From assembly GCA_004298465.1 (NCBI GenBank), contig SCRT01000014.1:124001-188000 (forward strand): a stretch of DNA of 64,000 nt. The letters are read 5' to 3'. Shown here in pieces: positions 40,233-50,769 of this stretch. This DNA is from Nevskiaceae bacterium (GTDB lineage: Bacteria > Pseudomonadota > Gammaproteobacteria > Nevskiales > Nevskiaceae). The number at the start of each line of letters is the position of its first letter. Position 1 is the first letter of the stretch. The notes under the pieces were generated by a model. That model did no database searches, was not told the origin of the DNA, and saw only the letters and a list, made by a program, of their open reading frames with translations. The translations under genes and the position numbers were made by a program.

Positions 40233-41599
40233 TGACGGCCAGAGAACAGAAAGCGGTGAGCGGGCAGCGACCGGTGCTGGTAGTCGGGCTGGGCAAGTCC
40301 GGCGTGTCGGCTCTGCGCTGGCTGGCGCGCTGCGGTGCTGCGCTGGTGGCGACGGATTCGCGCGCTGAACCGGCCGGCATCGGCGCGCTGCGGGCGGCAC
40401 TGCCGCAGGTTGAATTCCACCTCGGCGCGTTCTTCGCTCCCCAGCCACTGTCGCAGTTCGCGCAGGCCGTGGTGTCGCCCGGCGTATCGCTGGAGGAACC
40501 GCTGATCCGCAGCCTGCAGGCGGCAGGCGTGGAAATCGTCGGCGACGTCGAGCTGTTCACGCGTACCGTGCCGGCAAGTGTGCCGCGCATCGGCATCACC
40601 GGCACGAACGGCAAGTCCACGGTGACGACGCTGGTCGGCGCGATGGCGCGGGCGGCGGGCGTCAACGTCGCCGTCGGCGGCAACCTGGGCACGCCGGCGC
40701 TCGACCTGATCGCCGCGGATGTCCAGCTTTACGTTCTCGAGCTGTCGAGTTTCCAGCTCGAGACCACGACGAGTCTCGCGCCGACCGCCGGCGTGTGGCT
40801 GAACCTGACGGAAGACCACCTCGACCGCCACCACACGATGGCGAACTACGCAGTGGCGAAAGCGCGCGTGTTCGCGGGCGCGACGCACGCGGTGGTGAAC
40901 CGCGAGGACGCGTGGGTCATGCGTTTTGCACCGGCCGGTGCCGTGAGCTTCGGGCTGGATGCGCCGCAAGCCGGGCATTACGGCATCGTCGAGCGGGCCG
41001 GCGGGAGCTGGCTGGCACGTGGCAATGAAACGCTGCTGCCGGTTGCGGAGCTGAAGATCGTGGGGCGCCACAACGCGGCGAACGCGCTGGCGGCGCTGGC
41101 GGCGGCCGAGCTGGCCGGCATCGACCAGGCGGCGGCGCTCGCGGCGCTGCGGGCTTTCACCGGGCTGCCGCATCGCTGCGAATGGGTGGCGCAATGCCGT
41201 GACGTGGTGTGGATCAACGATTCCAAGGGCACGAACGTCGGCGCCACGCTCGCCGCGTTGTCGGGGTTGTCGTGCCCGCTCGTGTGGCTCGGCGGCGGGC
41301 AGGGCAAGGGCCAGGACTTCGCGCCGCTGCGGGCGCCACTGGCGCAGCACGCCCGGGTGGCCCTGGTGTTCGGGGAAGATGCCGGCCAACTGGAAAAGGC
41401 GCTGGCCGGCGCCATTTCGGTGGAACGCATGCCGGACATGGCTGCCGCCATCCAGCGAGCCGCGGTGCTGGCGCAGGCGGGGGATTGCGTGCTCCTGTCG
41501 CCGGCTTGCGCCAGCCTCGATCAATTCCCCAGCTACAAGGTGCGTGGGGAAGAATTCCGTGCGGCCGTGCACGCGTTGTGTGGGCGGGAGGTCGCATGA
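40232..41599 (+). CDS. murD: UDP-MurNAc-L-alanine:D-glutamate ligase
   Basis: A 455-residue Mur ligase. The N-terminal Rossmann-like GLGKSGVSALRWLA binds the UDP-substrate, GITGTNGKSTVTTL is the ATP loop, LTEDHLDRHHTMANYAVAKA and LPHRCEWVA..VVWINDSKGTN are family blocks. The start overlaps the mraY stop by one base and its stop overlaps ftsW (ATGA). Confidence 0.96.
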   Translation: MTAREQKAVSGQRPVLVVGLGKSGVSALRWLARCGAALVATDSRAEPAGIGALRAALPQVEFHLGAFFAPQPLSQFAQAVVSPGVSLEEPLIRSLQAAGVEIVGDVELFTRTVPASVPRIGITGTNGKSTVTTLVGAMARAAGVNVAVGGNLGTPALDLIAADVQLYVLELSSFQLETTTSLAPTAGVWLNLTEDHLDRHHTMANYAVAKARVFAGATHAVVNREDAWVMRFAPAGAVSFGLDAPQAGHYGIVERAGGSWLARGNETLLPVAELKIVGRHNAANALAALAAAELAGIDQAAALAALRAFTGLPHRCEWVAQCRDVVWINDSKGTNVGATLAALSGLSCPLVWLGGGQGKGQDFAPLRAPLAQHARVALVFGEDAGQLEKALAGAISVERMPDMAAAIQRAAVLAQAGDCVLLSPACASLDQFPSYKVRGEEFRAAVHALCGREVA

Positions 41600-42909
41600 A
41601 TGCGCTCCTGGATTCCACCAGGCAGCGCCGCGGGCCGGACGGCTGGCTGTGTCTGGGGCTGGCCGTGCTGCTCGGTTGGGGGCTGGTGATGGTGGCTTCC
41701 GCGTCCGTCGATCTGGGTGAGAAGACGGCGGGTTCGTCGCTGTATTTCTTCGACCGCCAGCTGCTGTACATGGTGTTCGGGCTGGCTTGCGCCGGACTGG
41801 CGTTCTCGATCCCGATGCGGGTGTGGGAGCGCTACGGTTTCTGGCTGCTGGCCGGGTCGCTGCTGGCGTTGGCGATCGTGCTCATTCCCGGCATCGGCAT
41901 CCGCGTGAACGAATCGCGCCGCTGGCTGGACTTCGGCCTGTTCCGCGTCCAGGTGTCGGAACCCGCGCGGCTGGCGATCCTCATCTACCTCGCGGGCTTC
42001 ATCGTGCGCCGCCAGGCCAGCTTGCAGCGCAGCGTGCTCGGCCTGTTGCCGGTGTTTTTGCCCCTGGTTGCCGCCGCCGGGCTGATGCTTGCGGAACCGG
42101 ACTTCGGCGCCGCGGCGATCTTCATGTCGGTCGCTGTGCTCATGCTGTTTGTCGGTGGTGCGCGTGTGCGCGACATGCTCGGGCTGGGCGTGGTGCTAGC
42201 GGTGAGCATGGTGGCGATCACGCTCGCGGCGCCGTACCGCATGGCGCGCGTGATGAGTTTTCTCGATCCGTGGGCGCACGCGAACAATTCCGGTTTCCAG
42301 CTCGTGCAGTCGCTGATCGCGGTTGGCCGCGGCGAATGGTTCGGCGTCGGCCTCGGCGCCAGTGTGGAAAAATTGCATTACCTGCCGGAGATGCACACCG
42401 ACTTCATCTTCGCAATTCTCGCGGAGGAGCTGGGCCTGATCGGTGTGGTTGCGCTCATCGCCTGCTACGCCGTCGTGGTGTGGCGCGGGTTTGCCATCGG
42501 CCGCCGCGCGGAAAAGCTCGACGCACGCTTCGAGGCTTACCTGTGCTACGGCCTGTCGGCGTGGCTGGGGTTGCAGGCGCTGGTGAACATGGCCGTGAAC
42601 ATGGGACTGGTGCCCACGAAAGGGCTGACGCTGCCGTTCATGAGCTACGGTGGTTCCAGCCTGATGACGGCCCTGATGCTGGCCGCGCTCCTGCTGCGTG
42701 TGGATCACGAGACGCGCACGGCAACGACACCACGGCGCGTCACCAGCGACCATGGCACGCCGGTGCGCAGCGATTTTCGCGCGCCGTCGCGCGGTCCCGC
42801 CGGATCGCGTTCGGGCGGATGGTTGCCGCTGCCGGCGTTCGCATCGCTTGTGCCGGGCCTGCGGGCCCGGATCGGGCGCCTGGCGACTCAAATCCGGAGG
42901 CTGCCATGA
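41596..42909 (+). CDS. ftsW: Septal peptidoglycan glycosyltransferase FtsW
   Basis: A 437-residue polytopic SEDS protein that polymerises lipid II at the septum together with FtsI. About ten spans; conserved features are LMLAEPDFGAA, the large periplasmic loop with PEMHTDFIFAILAEELG (containing the catalytic aspartate region), and LTLPFMSYGGSSL near the C-terminus. A basic, low-complexity cytoplasmic tail follows (about 375-437), longer than in E. coli. Confidence 0.95.
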   Translation: MNALLDSTRQRRGPDGWLCLGLAVLLGWGLVMVASASVDLGEKTAGSSLYFFDRQLLYMVFGLACAGLAFSIPMRVWERYGFWLLAGSLLALAIVLIPGIGIRVNESRRWLDFGLFRVQVSEPARLAILIYLAGFIVRRQASLQRSVLGLLPVFLPLVAAAGLMLAEPDFGAAAIFMSVAVLMLFVGGARVRDMLGLGVVLAVSMVAITLAAPYRMARVMSFLDPWAHANNSGFQLVQSLIAVGRGEWFGVGLGASVEKLHYLPEMHTDFIFAILAEELGLIGVVALIACYAVVVWRGFAIGRRAEKLDARFEAYLCYGLSAWLGLQALVNMAVNMGLVPTKGLTLPFMSYGGSSLMTALMLAALLLRVDHETRTATTPRRVTSDHGTPVRSDFRAPSRGPAGSRSGGWLPLPAFASLVPGLRARIGRLATQIRRLP

Positions 42910-43979
42910 AGGTTCTCGTCATGGCGGGCGGTACCGGCGGGCATGTCTACCCGGCGCTTGCGGCAGCGGCGGAGTTGAAGCGCCGTGGCCACGGCGTGGT
43001 GTGGATGGGTACGCCCGACAGTTTCGAGGCGCGCACCGTGCCGCAGCACGGCATCGACATCGAATATATCCATATCGCCGGGCTGCGCGGCAAGGGGGCG
43101 GCGCGCTGGTTGTCCATGCCGTTCCGCTTGCTGCGCGCGATGCTCGAAGCCGGCCGCGTGCTGGGTCGCCAACGGCCGCAGGTGGTGCTCGGCATGGGCG
43201 GTTTTGCGGCGGGGCCAGGCGGGCTGATGGCATGGCTGCGCCGCATTCCGCTCGTCATCCATGAGCAGAACGCGGTCGCCGGCCTGACGAACCGCTGGCT
43301 GGCGTGGGTGGCAACCGCAGCGTTGCAAGCTTTTCCCAATGCGCTGCGCGGTGGGCACACCGTGGGCAACCCAGTGCGTGCCGACATCGCCGCGCTACCG
43401 ACTCCGGCGCAACGCTTTGCCGCGCACGTCGGCGCGCCGCGCCTTCTCGTGATGGGCGGCAGCCTCGGGGCAAAGGCGCTGAATGAGCGCGTGCCGCAAG
43501 CGCTGGCGCAGCTGCCGGTGGCGCAGCGCCCGCAAGTGCGCCATCAGGCCGGGCGCACGTTGGACGTCGCCCGGACGGCGTATCAGGCGAATGGGGTGGA
43601 CGCGGAAATCACACCGTTCATCGACGACATGCCGGCGGCCTATGCGTGGGCCGACCTCGTGGTGTGCCGTGCCGGCGCCTCCACCGTGGCTGAACTGGCG
43701 GCGGCCGGATGCGCCGCGCTGTTCGTGCCGTTTCCCTACGCGGTGGACGATCACCAGACGAAGAACGCCGAATACCTGGTGGCGGCGGGAGCGGCGGAGC
43801 TCATCCAGGAGCGCGAGTTGACGGCTGAGCGCCTCGCCGCCCGGCTTGCGGCGTTGCTGGCAGATCGCATGCGATTGCAGACGATGGCCACCGCCGCACG
43901 CGCCGTGGCGTGGCTCGATGCCACCCGTGAAATTGCCGACGCCTGCGAACGCAGCGCGCGGCCGAGGGCCACGACATGA
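42906..43979 (+). CDS. murG: UDP-GlcNAc:lipid I N-acetylglucosaminyltransferase
   Basis: A 357-residue peripheral inner-membrane GT-B enzyme making lipid II. N-terminal [37 protein letters not shown] and the UDP-GlcNAc-binding [25 protein letters not shown] are all present. Overlaps ftsW and murC by four bases each. Confidence 0.97.
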   Translation: MKVLVMAGGTGGHVYPALAAAAELKRRGHGVVWMGTPDSFEARTVPQHGIDIEYIHIAGLRGKGAARWLSMPFRLLRAMLEAGRVLGRQRPQVVLGMGGFAAGPGGLMAWLRRIPLVIHEQNAVAGLTNRWLAWVATAALQAFPNALRGGHTVGNPVRADIAALPTPAQRFAAHVGAPRLLVMGGSLGAKALNERVPQALAQLPVAQRPQVRHQAGRTLDVARTAYQANGVDAEITPFIDDMPAAYAWADLVVCRAGASTVAELAAAGCAALFVPFPYAVDDHQTKNAEYLVAAGAAELIQERELTAERLAARLAALLADRMRLQTMATAARAVAWLDATREIADACERSARPRATT

Positions 43980-45427
43980 TCGCGCCACGCTCCCCGCAGT
44001 CCCTGATGCGCACGCCGATGCGGCGCGTGCGGCATATCCACATGCTCGGTATCGGCGGTTCCGGCATGGCCGGCATCGCCGAGGTGCTGCTGAACCTGGG
44101 TTACGAAGTCAGCGGTTCCGACCTGAAGGAAACGGTCGTCACCCAGCACTTGCGCGCGCTCGGTGCACGCGTCGAGACGGGCCACGATGCGGCGCGCGTT
44201 GCCGGCGCGGACGTCGTCGTGGTGTCCACCGCCGTCCACGCCGACAACGTGGAATACCAGGCGGCGCGGGCGGCGCGCATACCGGTCGTGAAGCGCGCGG
44301 AAATGCTTGCGGAACTCATGCGCTTCCGCTACGGCGTGGCGGTGGCAGGGAGCCACGGCAAGACCACGACCACGAGCCTGATCGCCAGCATCCTGGCCGA
44401 AGGCGGGCTGGACCCGACTTACGTGATCGGCGGCCGCTTGAAGAGCGCGGACACCAACGCGCGTCTCGGTGCCGGCCCGTATCTGGTGGCGGAAGCGGAC
44501 GAAAGTGACGCTTCGTTCCTGCTGCTGTCGCCGTTGCTGGCGGTGGTCACGAACGTCGATGCCGACCATCTCGCGACGTACGGCGGCGACTTCCACCGCC
44601 TGCAGCACACCTTCATCGAATTCCTCCAGCGCCTGCCGTTCTACGGGCTGGTGGTGGCGTGCAGCGACGACCCGGTGCTGCGCGAGCTGCTGCCCGAGAT
44701 CGGCCGCCCGCTCCTCACCTACGGCTTGTCGGAAGGCGTCGACCTGCAGGCGGTGGACGTGGCGCGCAATGGCACGGGATCGCGTTTCCGCGTCGTGCAG
44801 GCCGGGCACGAACAAGCCGTGTTCGAGCTCAGCCTGCCGGGCCGCCACAACGTGCTCAATGCGCTGGCGGCGATTGCCGTGGGGCGCGAGCTGGGCGTGG
44901 CGGACGATGCGATCCGCACTGCGCTGCAAGGTTTTCAAGGTGTGGGCCGACGCTGCGAATCGCACGGCGAGTTGCGGATCAAGGGCGGCACCGTGCAGCT
45001 GATCGACGACTACGGCCACCACCCGCGCGAAATCGCCGCGACGCTGGAGGCGATACGCGGCGCCTGGCCGGGCCGCCGGCTGGTGGTGGCCTTCCAGCCG
45101 CACCGCTATACGCGCACCCGTGATCTGTTCGACGATTTCTGTGCCGTGCTGGCGGGCGTGGACGCACTGCTGCTGGCGGACGTCTATCCGGCCGGGGAAG
45201 ACCCGATCGACGGCGCCAACAGCCGCGCATTGGCCCGCGGCATCCGGGCGCGCAAGGCCGTGGAGCCGGTCGTAGCCGGCAAGGTGGCCGACATGCCGGC
45301 GGCGCTGGCGAAGATCCTGCGGCCGGGCGACGTGTTGCTCACGCTCGGCGCCGGCGACATTGGCCAGCTTCCGGGCTTGCTGGAAAAGGCTGGATTGGAC
45401 AGCGATCCGCAGGGAGGTGCGCGGTGA
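43976..45427 (+). CDS. murC: UDP-N-acetylmuramate:L-alanine ligase
   Basis: A 483-residue Mur ligase that starts the stem peptide. Motifs: [18 protein letters not shown], the ATP loop [23 protein letters not shown], and [17 protein letters not shown] 43976 overlaps the murG stop; the first 15 residues are a short leader before the family start, so ATG 44006 or 44018 is possible but lacks coupling. Confidence 0.96.
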   Translation: MIAPRSPQSLMRTPMRRVRHIHMLGIGGSGMAGIAEVLLNLGYEVSGSDLKETVVTQHLRALGARVETGHDAARVAGADVVVVSTAVHADNVEYQAARAARIPVVKRAEMLAELMRFRYGVAVAGSHGKTTTTSLIASILAEGGLDPTYVIGGRLKSADTNARLGAGPYLVAEADESDASFLLLSPLLAVVTNVDADHLATYGGDFHRLQHTFIEFLQRLPFYGLVVACSDDPVLRELLPEIGRPLLTYGLSEGVDLQAVDVARNGTGSRFRVVQAGHEQAVFELSLPGRHNVLNALAAIAVGRELGVADDAIRTALQGFQGVGRRCESHGELRIKGGTVQLIDDYGHHPREIAATLEAIRGAWPGRRLVVAFQPHRYTRTRDLFDDFCAVLAGVDALLLADVYPAGEDPIDGANSRALARGIRARKAVEPVVAGKVADMPAALAKILRPGDVLLTLGAGDIGQLPGLLEKAGLDSDPQGGAR

Positions 45428-46374
45428 TGGCCGAGCCTGCCCCCATCCCGGTTTCAGCCCCGTTGCGCGGCCGTCTGCGCCACGCCGTGCCGCTGGCGCC
45501 GTACACGAGCTGGCGCGTCGGCGGGCCGGCCGACGAGCTGTACGAGCCCGTCGATCGCGCCGACCTGCTGGCCTTCCTGGCACGCCGGCCAGCGGCCGCG
45601 CCAGTGTTGTGGGTCGGACTGGGCAGCAACCTGCTGGTGCGCGACGGTGGCGTGCGCGGCACGGTCGTGGTGTTGCACGGCCACCTTGCGGAACTGGAAC
45701 TGGAGCGTCCGGCGAGTGCCGGGGATGCGGGCGTCATCCGTGCCGGTGCCGGTGTGCACTGCGCGCGCGTGGCGAAGTTCGCGGAACGGCAGGATCTGGC
45801 CGGGCTCGGTTTCATGAACGGCATCCCCGGCACGGTCGGCGGAGCGCTGGCGATGAATGCCGGCGCGTTCGGCAGCGAGACCTGGCCGCAGGTGGTGGCG
45901 GCGGAAGCGCTGTTCGCCGATGGCAGCGTGCGGTGGCTGGAACCAGCCGCGTTTCGCATCGCTTACCGCACGGTCATTGCGCCGGCCGGGTTCCGCGGTT
46001 TTCTGGGTGCGCGCTTCGCCGTGCGCCCGGACGACGGCCGCCATCGCGCGGCAACGCGTGAGCACATGGCGCGCCGCAAGGCAACACAACCAGTAGGACA
46101 TCCCAGCGGTGGCAGTACGTTCCGCAATCCGACCGGCGACCATGCCGCGCGCCTGATCGAGGCGGCAGGGCTGAAAGGTACACGGATCGGCGGCGCGCAG
46201 GTATCGACGCAGCACGCGAACTTCATTCTCAACGACGGAGCTGCCACGGCAGCCGACATCGAAGCGCTGATCGGGCGCGTGCAGGCTGAAGTGCAGGCAC
46301 GTTTCGGCGTGGTACTGGAGCCGGAAGTCCGCATCGTGGGCGAAGCGCTTGCGGCGGGAGGCGACCATGCGTAA
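45427..46374 (+). CDS. murB: UDP-N-acetylenolpyruvoylglucosamine reductase
   Basis: A 315-residue FAD enzyme that reduces enolpyruvyl-UDP-GlcNAc. FAD-binding blocks are TSWRVGGPADELY, GLGSNLLVRDGG and GFMNGIPGTVGGALAMNAGAFG. The proton-donor serine is in HPSGGSTFRNP and the catalytic glutamate in LEPEVRIVG. The PSGGS form resembles type II MurB. ATG 45427 is chosen; GTG 45424 directly before it is equally close to the AGGGAGG ribosome site. It overlaps ddl by 8 bp. Confidence 0.95.
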   Translation: MAEPAPIPVSAPLRGRLRHAVPLAPYTSWRVGGPADELYEPVDRADLLAFLARRPAAAPVLWVGLGSNLLVRDGGVRGTVVVLHGHLAELELERPASAGDAGVIRAGAGVHCARVAKFAERQDLAGLGFMNGIPGTVGGALAMNAGAFGSETWPQVVAAEALFADGSVRWLEPAAFRIAYRTVIAPAGFRGFLGARFAVRPDDGRHRAATREHMARRKATQPVGHPSGGSTFRNPTGDHAARLIEAAGLKGTRIGGAQVSTQHANFILNDGAATAADIEALIGRVQAEVQARFGVVLEPEVRIVGEALAAGGDHA

Positions 46375-47341
46375 GCAGATTGTCGATCCGGCAGAATTTG
46401 GCCGCGTGGCCGTGCTGATGGGCGGCTGGTCGGCGGAGCGCGAAGTATCGTTGTGGTCCGGCAAGAACGTGACCGAGGCGCTGCAGGCAAAAGGCGTGGA
46501 CGCCGTGGCAGTGGACTGCGATCGCCGCCGTGTGCTGCACCTGGCGGATGAGGGTTTCGTGCGCGCCTTCAACGTGCTGCATGGCACGGGCGGGGAAGAC
46601 GGCACGGTGCAGGCGGTGCTGGAACTGCAAGGCATCGCCTATCCCGGCTGCGGCGTGCTGGCCTCGGCGCTGACCATGGACAAGGTGCAGACCAAGCGTC
46701 TGTGGCAGGCGGCCGGGTTGCCGACACCGGGTTGGCGCGGGGTGGCGAGTGTGGCGGACGCGCATGCTGCCGCGGCGGCTTTCGGCTATCCCTTCATCCT
46801 CAAGCCGACGGCGGAAGGTTCCAGCGTCGGCGTCAGCAAGGTGCATGGCGCGGCGGAAGTAGAGGCGGCGTTTCATGCCGCGTGGGGCGATGGGGTGACC
46901 AGTGGTCGGCGACCGGCGGGTCACGCGGTGATTGCCGAAAGCTTCGTGACGGGCGGCGAGTACACCGCCTCCATCATCGACGGCGCGGCGCTGCCGCTGA
47001 TCCAGATCGAACCAGACGGCGAGTTCTACGACTATCACGCGAAATACCTGTCCGACCGCACGCGCTACCACTGCCCGGTGGATCTCGACCCGGCCCATGA
47101 AGTCGAGCTGCGGCAGGTCTGCCTGCAAGCCTGGGAAGCGGTGGGTGGGAGTGGCTGGGGCCGGGTGGATTTCATCCTCGACGCAACCGGCAAGCCGGCG
47201 TTGATCGAGATCAACACCGTGCCGGGCATGACGTCGCATTCGCTGGTACCGATGGCGGCGCGCGCGAATGGTATGGACTTCCCGACGCTGTGCTGGACGA
47301 TTCTCGAAACCAGCCTGTCGCCGGCCGAGGGCGCAGCATGA
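46367..47341 (+). CDS. ddl: D-alanine:D-alanine ligase
   Basis: A 324-residue ATP-grasp enzyme. Substrate and ATP motifs: VLMGGWSAEREVSLWSG, NVLHGTGGEDGTVQAVLE, MDKVQTKRLWQAAGLPTP, ILKPTAEGSSVGVSKV and LIEINTVPGMTSHSLVP. It is the DdlB type found within dcw clusters. A strong ribosome site (GGGAGG) sits before ATG 46367; an upstream ATG at 46349 would lack it. Confidence 0.96.
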   Translation: MRKQIVDPAEFGRVAVLMGGWSAEREVSLWSGKNVTEALQAKGVDAVAVDCDRRRVLHLADEGFVRAFNVLHGTGGEDGTVQAVLELQGIAYPGCGVLASALTMDKVQTKRLWQAAGLPTPGWRGVASVADAHAAAAAFGYPFILKPTAEGSSVGVSKVHGAAEVEAAFHAAWGDGVTSGRRPAGHAVIAESFVTGGEYTASIIDGAALPLIQIEPDGEFYDYHAKYLSDRTRYHCPVDLDPAHEVELRQVCLQAWEAVGGSGWGRVDFILDATGKPALIEINTVPGMTSHSLVPMAARANGMDFPTLCWTILETSLSPAEGAA

Positions 47342-48117
47342 GCATGGTGCGCCGTCTCGATGCTGCCGTCGTGCGCGACGACGCCGCGGCACTGCCGCGC
47401 GGCGTGTTGCGGCTGGCGGTTGGGGTTGTATGCCTGATCGCGCTGGCCCTGCTGGCGCACGTACTGCGTCCCGAGTTCGACCGCCCGTTGGCGGTGGTGG
47501 ACGTGCGCGGCCACTTCGCCCACCTGACAGCACGGCAGATTGCCGACGCCACTGGCTTGACGTCCGGCCAGGGCCTGCTCGACATCGACCTTGGCGTCGT
47601 GCAGCAGCGCGTGCAGGCGTTGCCATGGGTGGCCAGTGCCACGGTGGCGCGGCGCTGGCCGGGCGTGCTCGATGTCACCGTCGTGGAACGCATTCCGTTG
47701 GCGCGCTGGGGCGACACTGCCTTGCTGGATACGCGGGCACACAGCTTTGTGCCCCCGGCCGTCGACCTGGGCGCGGCCGCAACCGCCGGCTTGCCGCAAC
47801 TCGCCGGGCCCGTCGGCCACGAGACCGACGTTCTGGATGCCTGGAACATCCTGGCGCCAGCGCTGGCGTCGACGCCGCTCGCCCTGGCCGGGCTGACGCA
47901 AGACGCACGCGGCGAGTTCTCGGCCGTCACGCGCGGCGGCATCACGCTGCGCCTCGGTGCGGCCGACGTGTCGCGACGGCTGGCCATGATCCGTTCCGCG
48001 GTTCTACCGGCATTGGCCGAAAAGTTCGCAACGGTAGAGGCCATCGATCTGCGCTACACGAACGGCTTTGCCGTCGCGGATCGCGCCCCCCCCGCAAAGC
48101 AGGAGAAGCACTCATGA
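47338..48117 (+). CDS. ftsQ: Cell division protein FtsQ
   Basis: A 259-residue bitopic divisome protein. One membrane span (about 24-42), a POTRA domain (about 49-120: VVDVRGHFAHLTARQIADAT, GLLDIDLGVVQQRVQALPWV, ATVARRWPGVLDVTVVERIP) and the beta domain with AVTRGGITLRLGAADVSRRL. Coupled to ddl and ftsA by ATGA overlaps. Confidence 0.95.
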   Translation: MSMVRRLDAAVVRDDAAALPRGVLRLAVGVVCLIALALLAHVLRPEFDRPLAVVDVRGHFAHLTARQIADATGLTSGQGLLDIDLGVVQQRVQALPWVASATVARRWPGVLDVTVVERIPLARWGDTALLDTRAHSFVPPAVDLGAAATAGLPQLAGPVGHETDVLDAWNILAPALASTPLALAGLTQDARGEFSAVTRGGITLRLGAADVSRRLAMIRSAVLPALAEKFATVEAIDLRYTNGFAVADRAPPAKQEKHS

Positions 48118-49367
48118 GCAAGCGTGTAAGCGCCGATTACGTCGTTGGTATCGACGTGGGCACGTCCAAGGTTGCGGTCGTGATCGGAGAGGTTCAGCCG
48201 GAGGACAAGCTGCGGGTGGTGGGCTACGCCAGCACCCCGACGGCGGGAGGACTCAAGAAAGGCGTGGTCGTCAACATCGAACGCACCATCGAGGCGATCC
48301 GCCGGTCGCTGGAGACGGCGGAGCTGATGGCCGACTGCCGGGTGCGTTCCGCCTACGTGACTTTGACCGGCAGCCATGTCCGCAGCCTGAATTCCACCGG
48401 TGTGGTGCCGATCCGCCGCAGCGAGATCACCGACCGCGACGTGGACAGCGTGATCGAGGCAGCGAGCGCGATGGCGATTCCCGCCGACCAGCAGATCCTT
48501 CACGTGCTGGCGCAGGAGTTCGTGGTGGACGGGCAGGAGGGTATCCACGACCCGGTCGGGATGAGCGCGGTGCGGCTGGAGGCGCGGGTGCACATGGTGA
48601 CCGGCGCGACCTCGCCGGCACAGAACCTGCAGAAATGCGTTGAGCGCTGCGGACTGACGGTCGAAAAGCTCGTGCTCGGCCAGCTGGCCAGTGCCGAGGC
48701 TGTGCTGCTGCGCGACGAACGCGAACTGGGTGTGGCGGTCGTCGACATCGGCGGCGGCACGTCCGACATCGCCGTGTACAAGGGCGGCGCCATCCGCCAT
48801 ACCGCGGTGCTGCCGATCGCCGGCGACCAGGTGACGAACGACATCGCGGTCGCGTTCCGTACGCCGGCGCACCACGCCGAGGAAATCAAGAAGAACTATG
48901 GCTGCGCGCGAGCCGAGCTGGTGACGGACAACGACGTGATCGAAGTGCCCGCGGTGGGCGAGATTCCGGCGCGCGAACTGTCGCGGCAGATGCTGGCGGA
49001 GGTCATGCGCCCGCGCCTCGCGGAGCTGCTGCGCTACGTCCGCAAGGAGCTGCACCGCGCCGACGTCTACGACCTCATCGCCGGCGGCGTGGTGCTGACG
49101 GGTGGTGTGGCGCGGACGCCGGGGTTGATCGAGCTGGCCGAGGACGTGTTCCAGATTCCGGTACGCGTCGGCGTGCCGCAGTCGGTGGATCTGGGCGACG
49201 AAGCGCGCCGCCACGATCCCGCCTGTGCAGCGAGTGCCGGCTTGCTGCTTTACGCATTGCAGCAGCGTCCGCGGCGCGGGCGCAGTGGTGGATCGGGGGG
49301 AATTGGCAGCGGTGGGGTGCGGGTGTGGGTGGACAAGGTGCGCAGTTGGGTAACGGGAAATCTGTGA
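48114..49367 (+). CDS. ftsA: Cell division protein FtsA
   Basis: A 417-residue actin-like protein that tethers FtsZ to the membrane. Phosphate-binding segments are VVGIDVGTSKVAVVIGE and VVDIGGGTSDIAVYKGG; GGVVLTGGVARTPGLIELAE is the adenosine-binding loop. The C-terminus carries the amphipathic membrane-targeting helix (KVRSWVTGNL). Ribosome site AGGAG at 48101-48105. The tail before it is glycine-serine-rich. Confidence 0.96.
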   Translation: MSKRVSADYVVGIDVGTSKVAVVIGEVQPEDKLRVVGYASTPTAGGLKKGVVVNIERTIEAIRRSLETAELMADCRVRSAYVTLTGSHVRSLNSTGVVPIRRSEITDRDVDSVIEAASAMAIPADQQILHVLAQEFVVDGQEGIHDPVGMSAVRLEARVHMVTGATSPAQNLQKCVERCGLTVEKLVLGQLASAEAVLLRDERELGVAVVDIGGGTSDIAVYKGGAIRHTAVLPIAGDQVTNDIAVAFRTPAHHAEEIKKNYGCARAELVTDNDVIEVPAVGEIPARELSRQMLAEVMRPRLAELLRYVRKELHRADVYDLIAGGVVLTGGVARTPGLIELAEDVFQIPVRVGVPQSVDLGDEARRHDPACAASAGLLLYALQQRPRRGRSGGSGGIGSGGVRVWVDKVRSWVTGNL

Positions 49368-49414
49368 CAGACCCGGCGCAGGCCGGATGTGAAACGACAC
49401 ATGGAGAAAACCAG

Positions 49415-50623
49415 ATGAGCAAAGAGACGATGAACGAGACTTTCGAATTGGTGGACGGCCAGTCCAAGCGTGCGGTGATCCGCGTGATCGGCGTCGGCGG
49501 CGGCGGCTGCAATACCGTCAACCAGATGGCACAGGCCGACATCCAGGGCGTGGAATTCATCTGCGCGAACACCGACCGCGACCACCTGGAGAAGTGCCTG
49601 CCCGTGATGCAGCTCCAGATCGGCGCGGCCGTGACGCGCGGGCTGGGGGCCGGCTCCGACCCGAAGGTCGGCCGTGAAGCTGCCGAAGAAGACCAGGACC
49701 GCATCCGCGAGATGCTGGAAGACACCGATCTGCTGTTCGTCACGGCCGGCATGGGCGGCGGCACGGGCACCGGTGCTGCGCCGGTGATCGCGCAGATCGC
49801 GCAGGAGCTCGGCATCCTGACGGTGGCGGTGGTGACGAAGCCGTTTCCGCACGAGGGCAAGAAACGCATGCGGATTGCCTTGGACGGCATCAAGGAGCTG
49901 CAGCAGCGCGTCGATTCGCTGATCGTGATTCCGAACGAGAAGCTGCGTCTGGTGCTGGGCGGCAGCGTCACCCTGCTGAGCGGCTTCAAGGCGGCAAACG
50001 ACGTCCTGCAGAACGCGGTGCAGGGCATTTCCGACCTCATCACGCGGCCGGGCATGATGAACGTCGACTTCGCCGACGTGCGCACCGTCATGTCGAATCG
50101 CGGCATGGCGATGATGGGCCTGGGCGCGGCGCAGGGCGAGGATCGCGCGGAACGCGCGGTCGAAGCCGCACTTGCCTCGCCGCTGCTCGATGACCTCGAA
50201 CTCGCGGGCGCGCGCGGCATCCTCGTGAACATCACCTGCGACGACTCGCTGACGCTGGACGAGCTGGAACGCGTCAATACCCGCATCAACGAGATCGCCT
50301 CGGCCGAGGCCGACACGAAGTTCGGCACCAGCTTCGATCCCAGTCTGAACGGCGAGCTGCGGGTCACGGTCGTTGCGACCGGCCTGGATGGCCAGCGCGG
50401 CGTACAGGTCGCCGCGCAGCCCGAGGTCGCCGTGCCCGCCGCTACCATGGGCGGGCTGCACCCGCTGGTGACTCACCTGCGTCCGAGCAGCTTGACCGAC
50501 GCGCGTCCGGCAGTGGAAACCCCGATGCCGCGGCGTATGCCGATGATGCGTGGCAACAGTGCACTGGCGATCGATGAGGAAATCCTCGACATCCCCGCGT
50601 TCCTGCGTGAACAGGCGGACTGA
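49415..50623 (+). CDS. ftsZ: Cell division GTPase FtsZ
   Basis: A 402-residue tubulin-like GTPase forming the Z ring. The GTP-binding [13 protein letters not shown], tubulin signature [10 protein letters not shown] and T7-loop region [11 protein letters not shown] are present, with the C-terminal FtsA/ZipA-binding peptide [15 protein letters not shown] 49415 follows a purine-rich site (GGAGAAAA); an upstream ATG at 49325 would lie inside ftsA. The last gene of the coupled series before lpxC. Confidence 0.97.
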   Translation: MSKETMNETFELVDGQSKRAVIRVIGVGGGGCNTVNQMAQADIQGVEFICANTDRDHLEKCLPVMQLQIGAAVTRGLGAGSDPKVGREAAEEDQDRIREMLEDTDLLFVTAGMGGGTGTGAAPVIAQIAQELGILTVAVVTKPFPHEGKKRMRIALDGIKELQQRVDSLIVIPNEKLRLVLGGSVTLLSGFKAANDVLQNAVQGISDLITRPGMMNVDFADVRTVMSNRGMAMMGLGAAQGEDRAERAVEAALASPLLDDLELAGARGILVNITCDDSLTLDELERVNTRINEIASAEADTKFGTSFDPSLNGELRVTVVATGLDGQRGVQVAAQPEVAVPAATMGGLHPLVTHLRPSSLTDARPAVETPMPRRMPMMRGNSALAIDEEILDIPAFLREQAD

Positions 50624-50643
50624 CCCATGCCGAGACGCCGGCG

Positions 50644-50671
50644 GCGGTCTGCGCCACCGGGCGCAGACCGC
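50644..50671. terminator. Strong hairpin between ftsZ and lpxC
   Basis: A 12-bp perfect stem (50644-50655 with 50660-50671) with a 4-nt loop, 21 bp past the ftsZ stop. No T run follows, so it may be an RNA stabiliser or Rho-assisted terminator. A -10-like TAGAAT (50685-50690) follows and could start a separate lpxC transcript. Confidence 0.55.
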
Positions 50672-50769
50672 GGCAGGTGCGTGCTAGAATCAAAAGTTCT
50701 TGGAGGGCCGCGCATGATGCAGGCAAATGTGCAACCTGGCGTGCGGCAGCATACGGTGATCTTCAGGTC

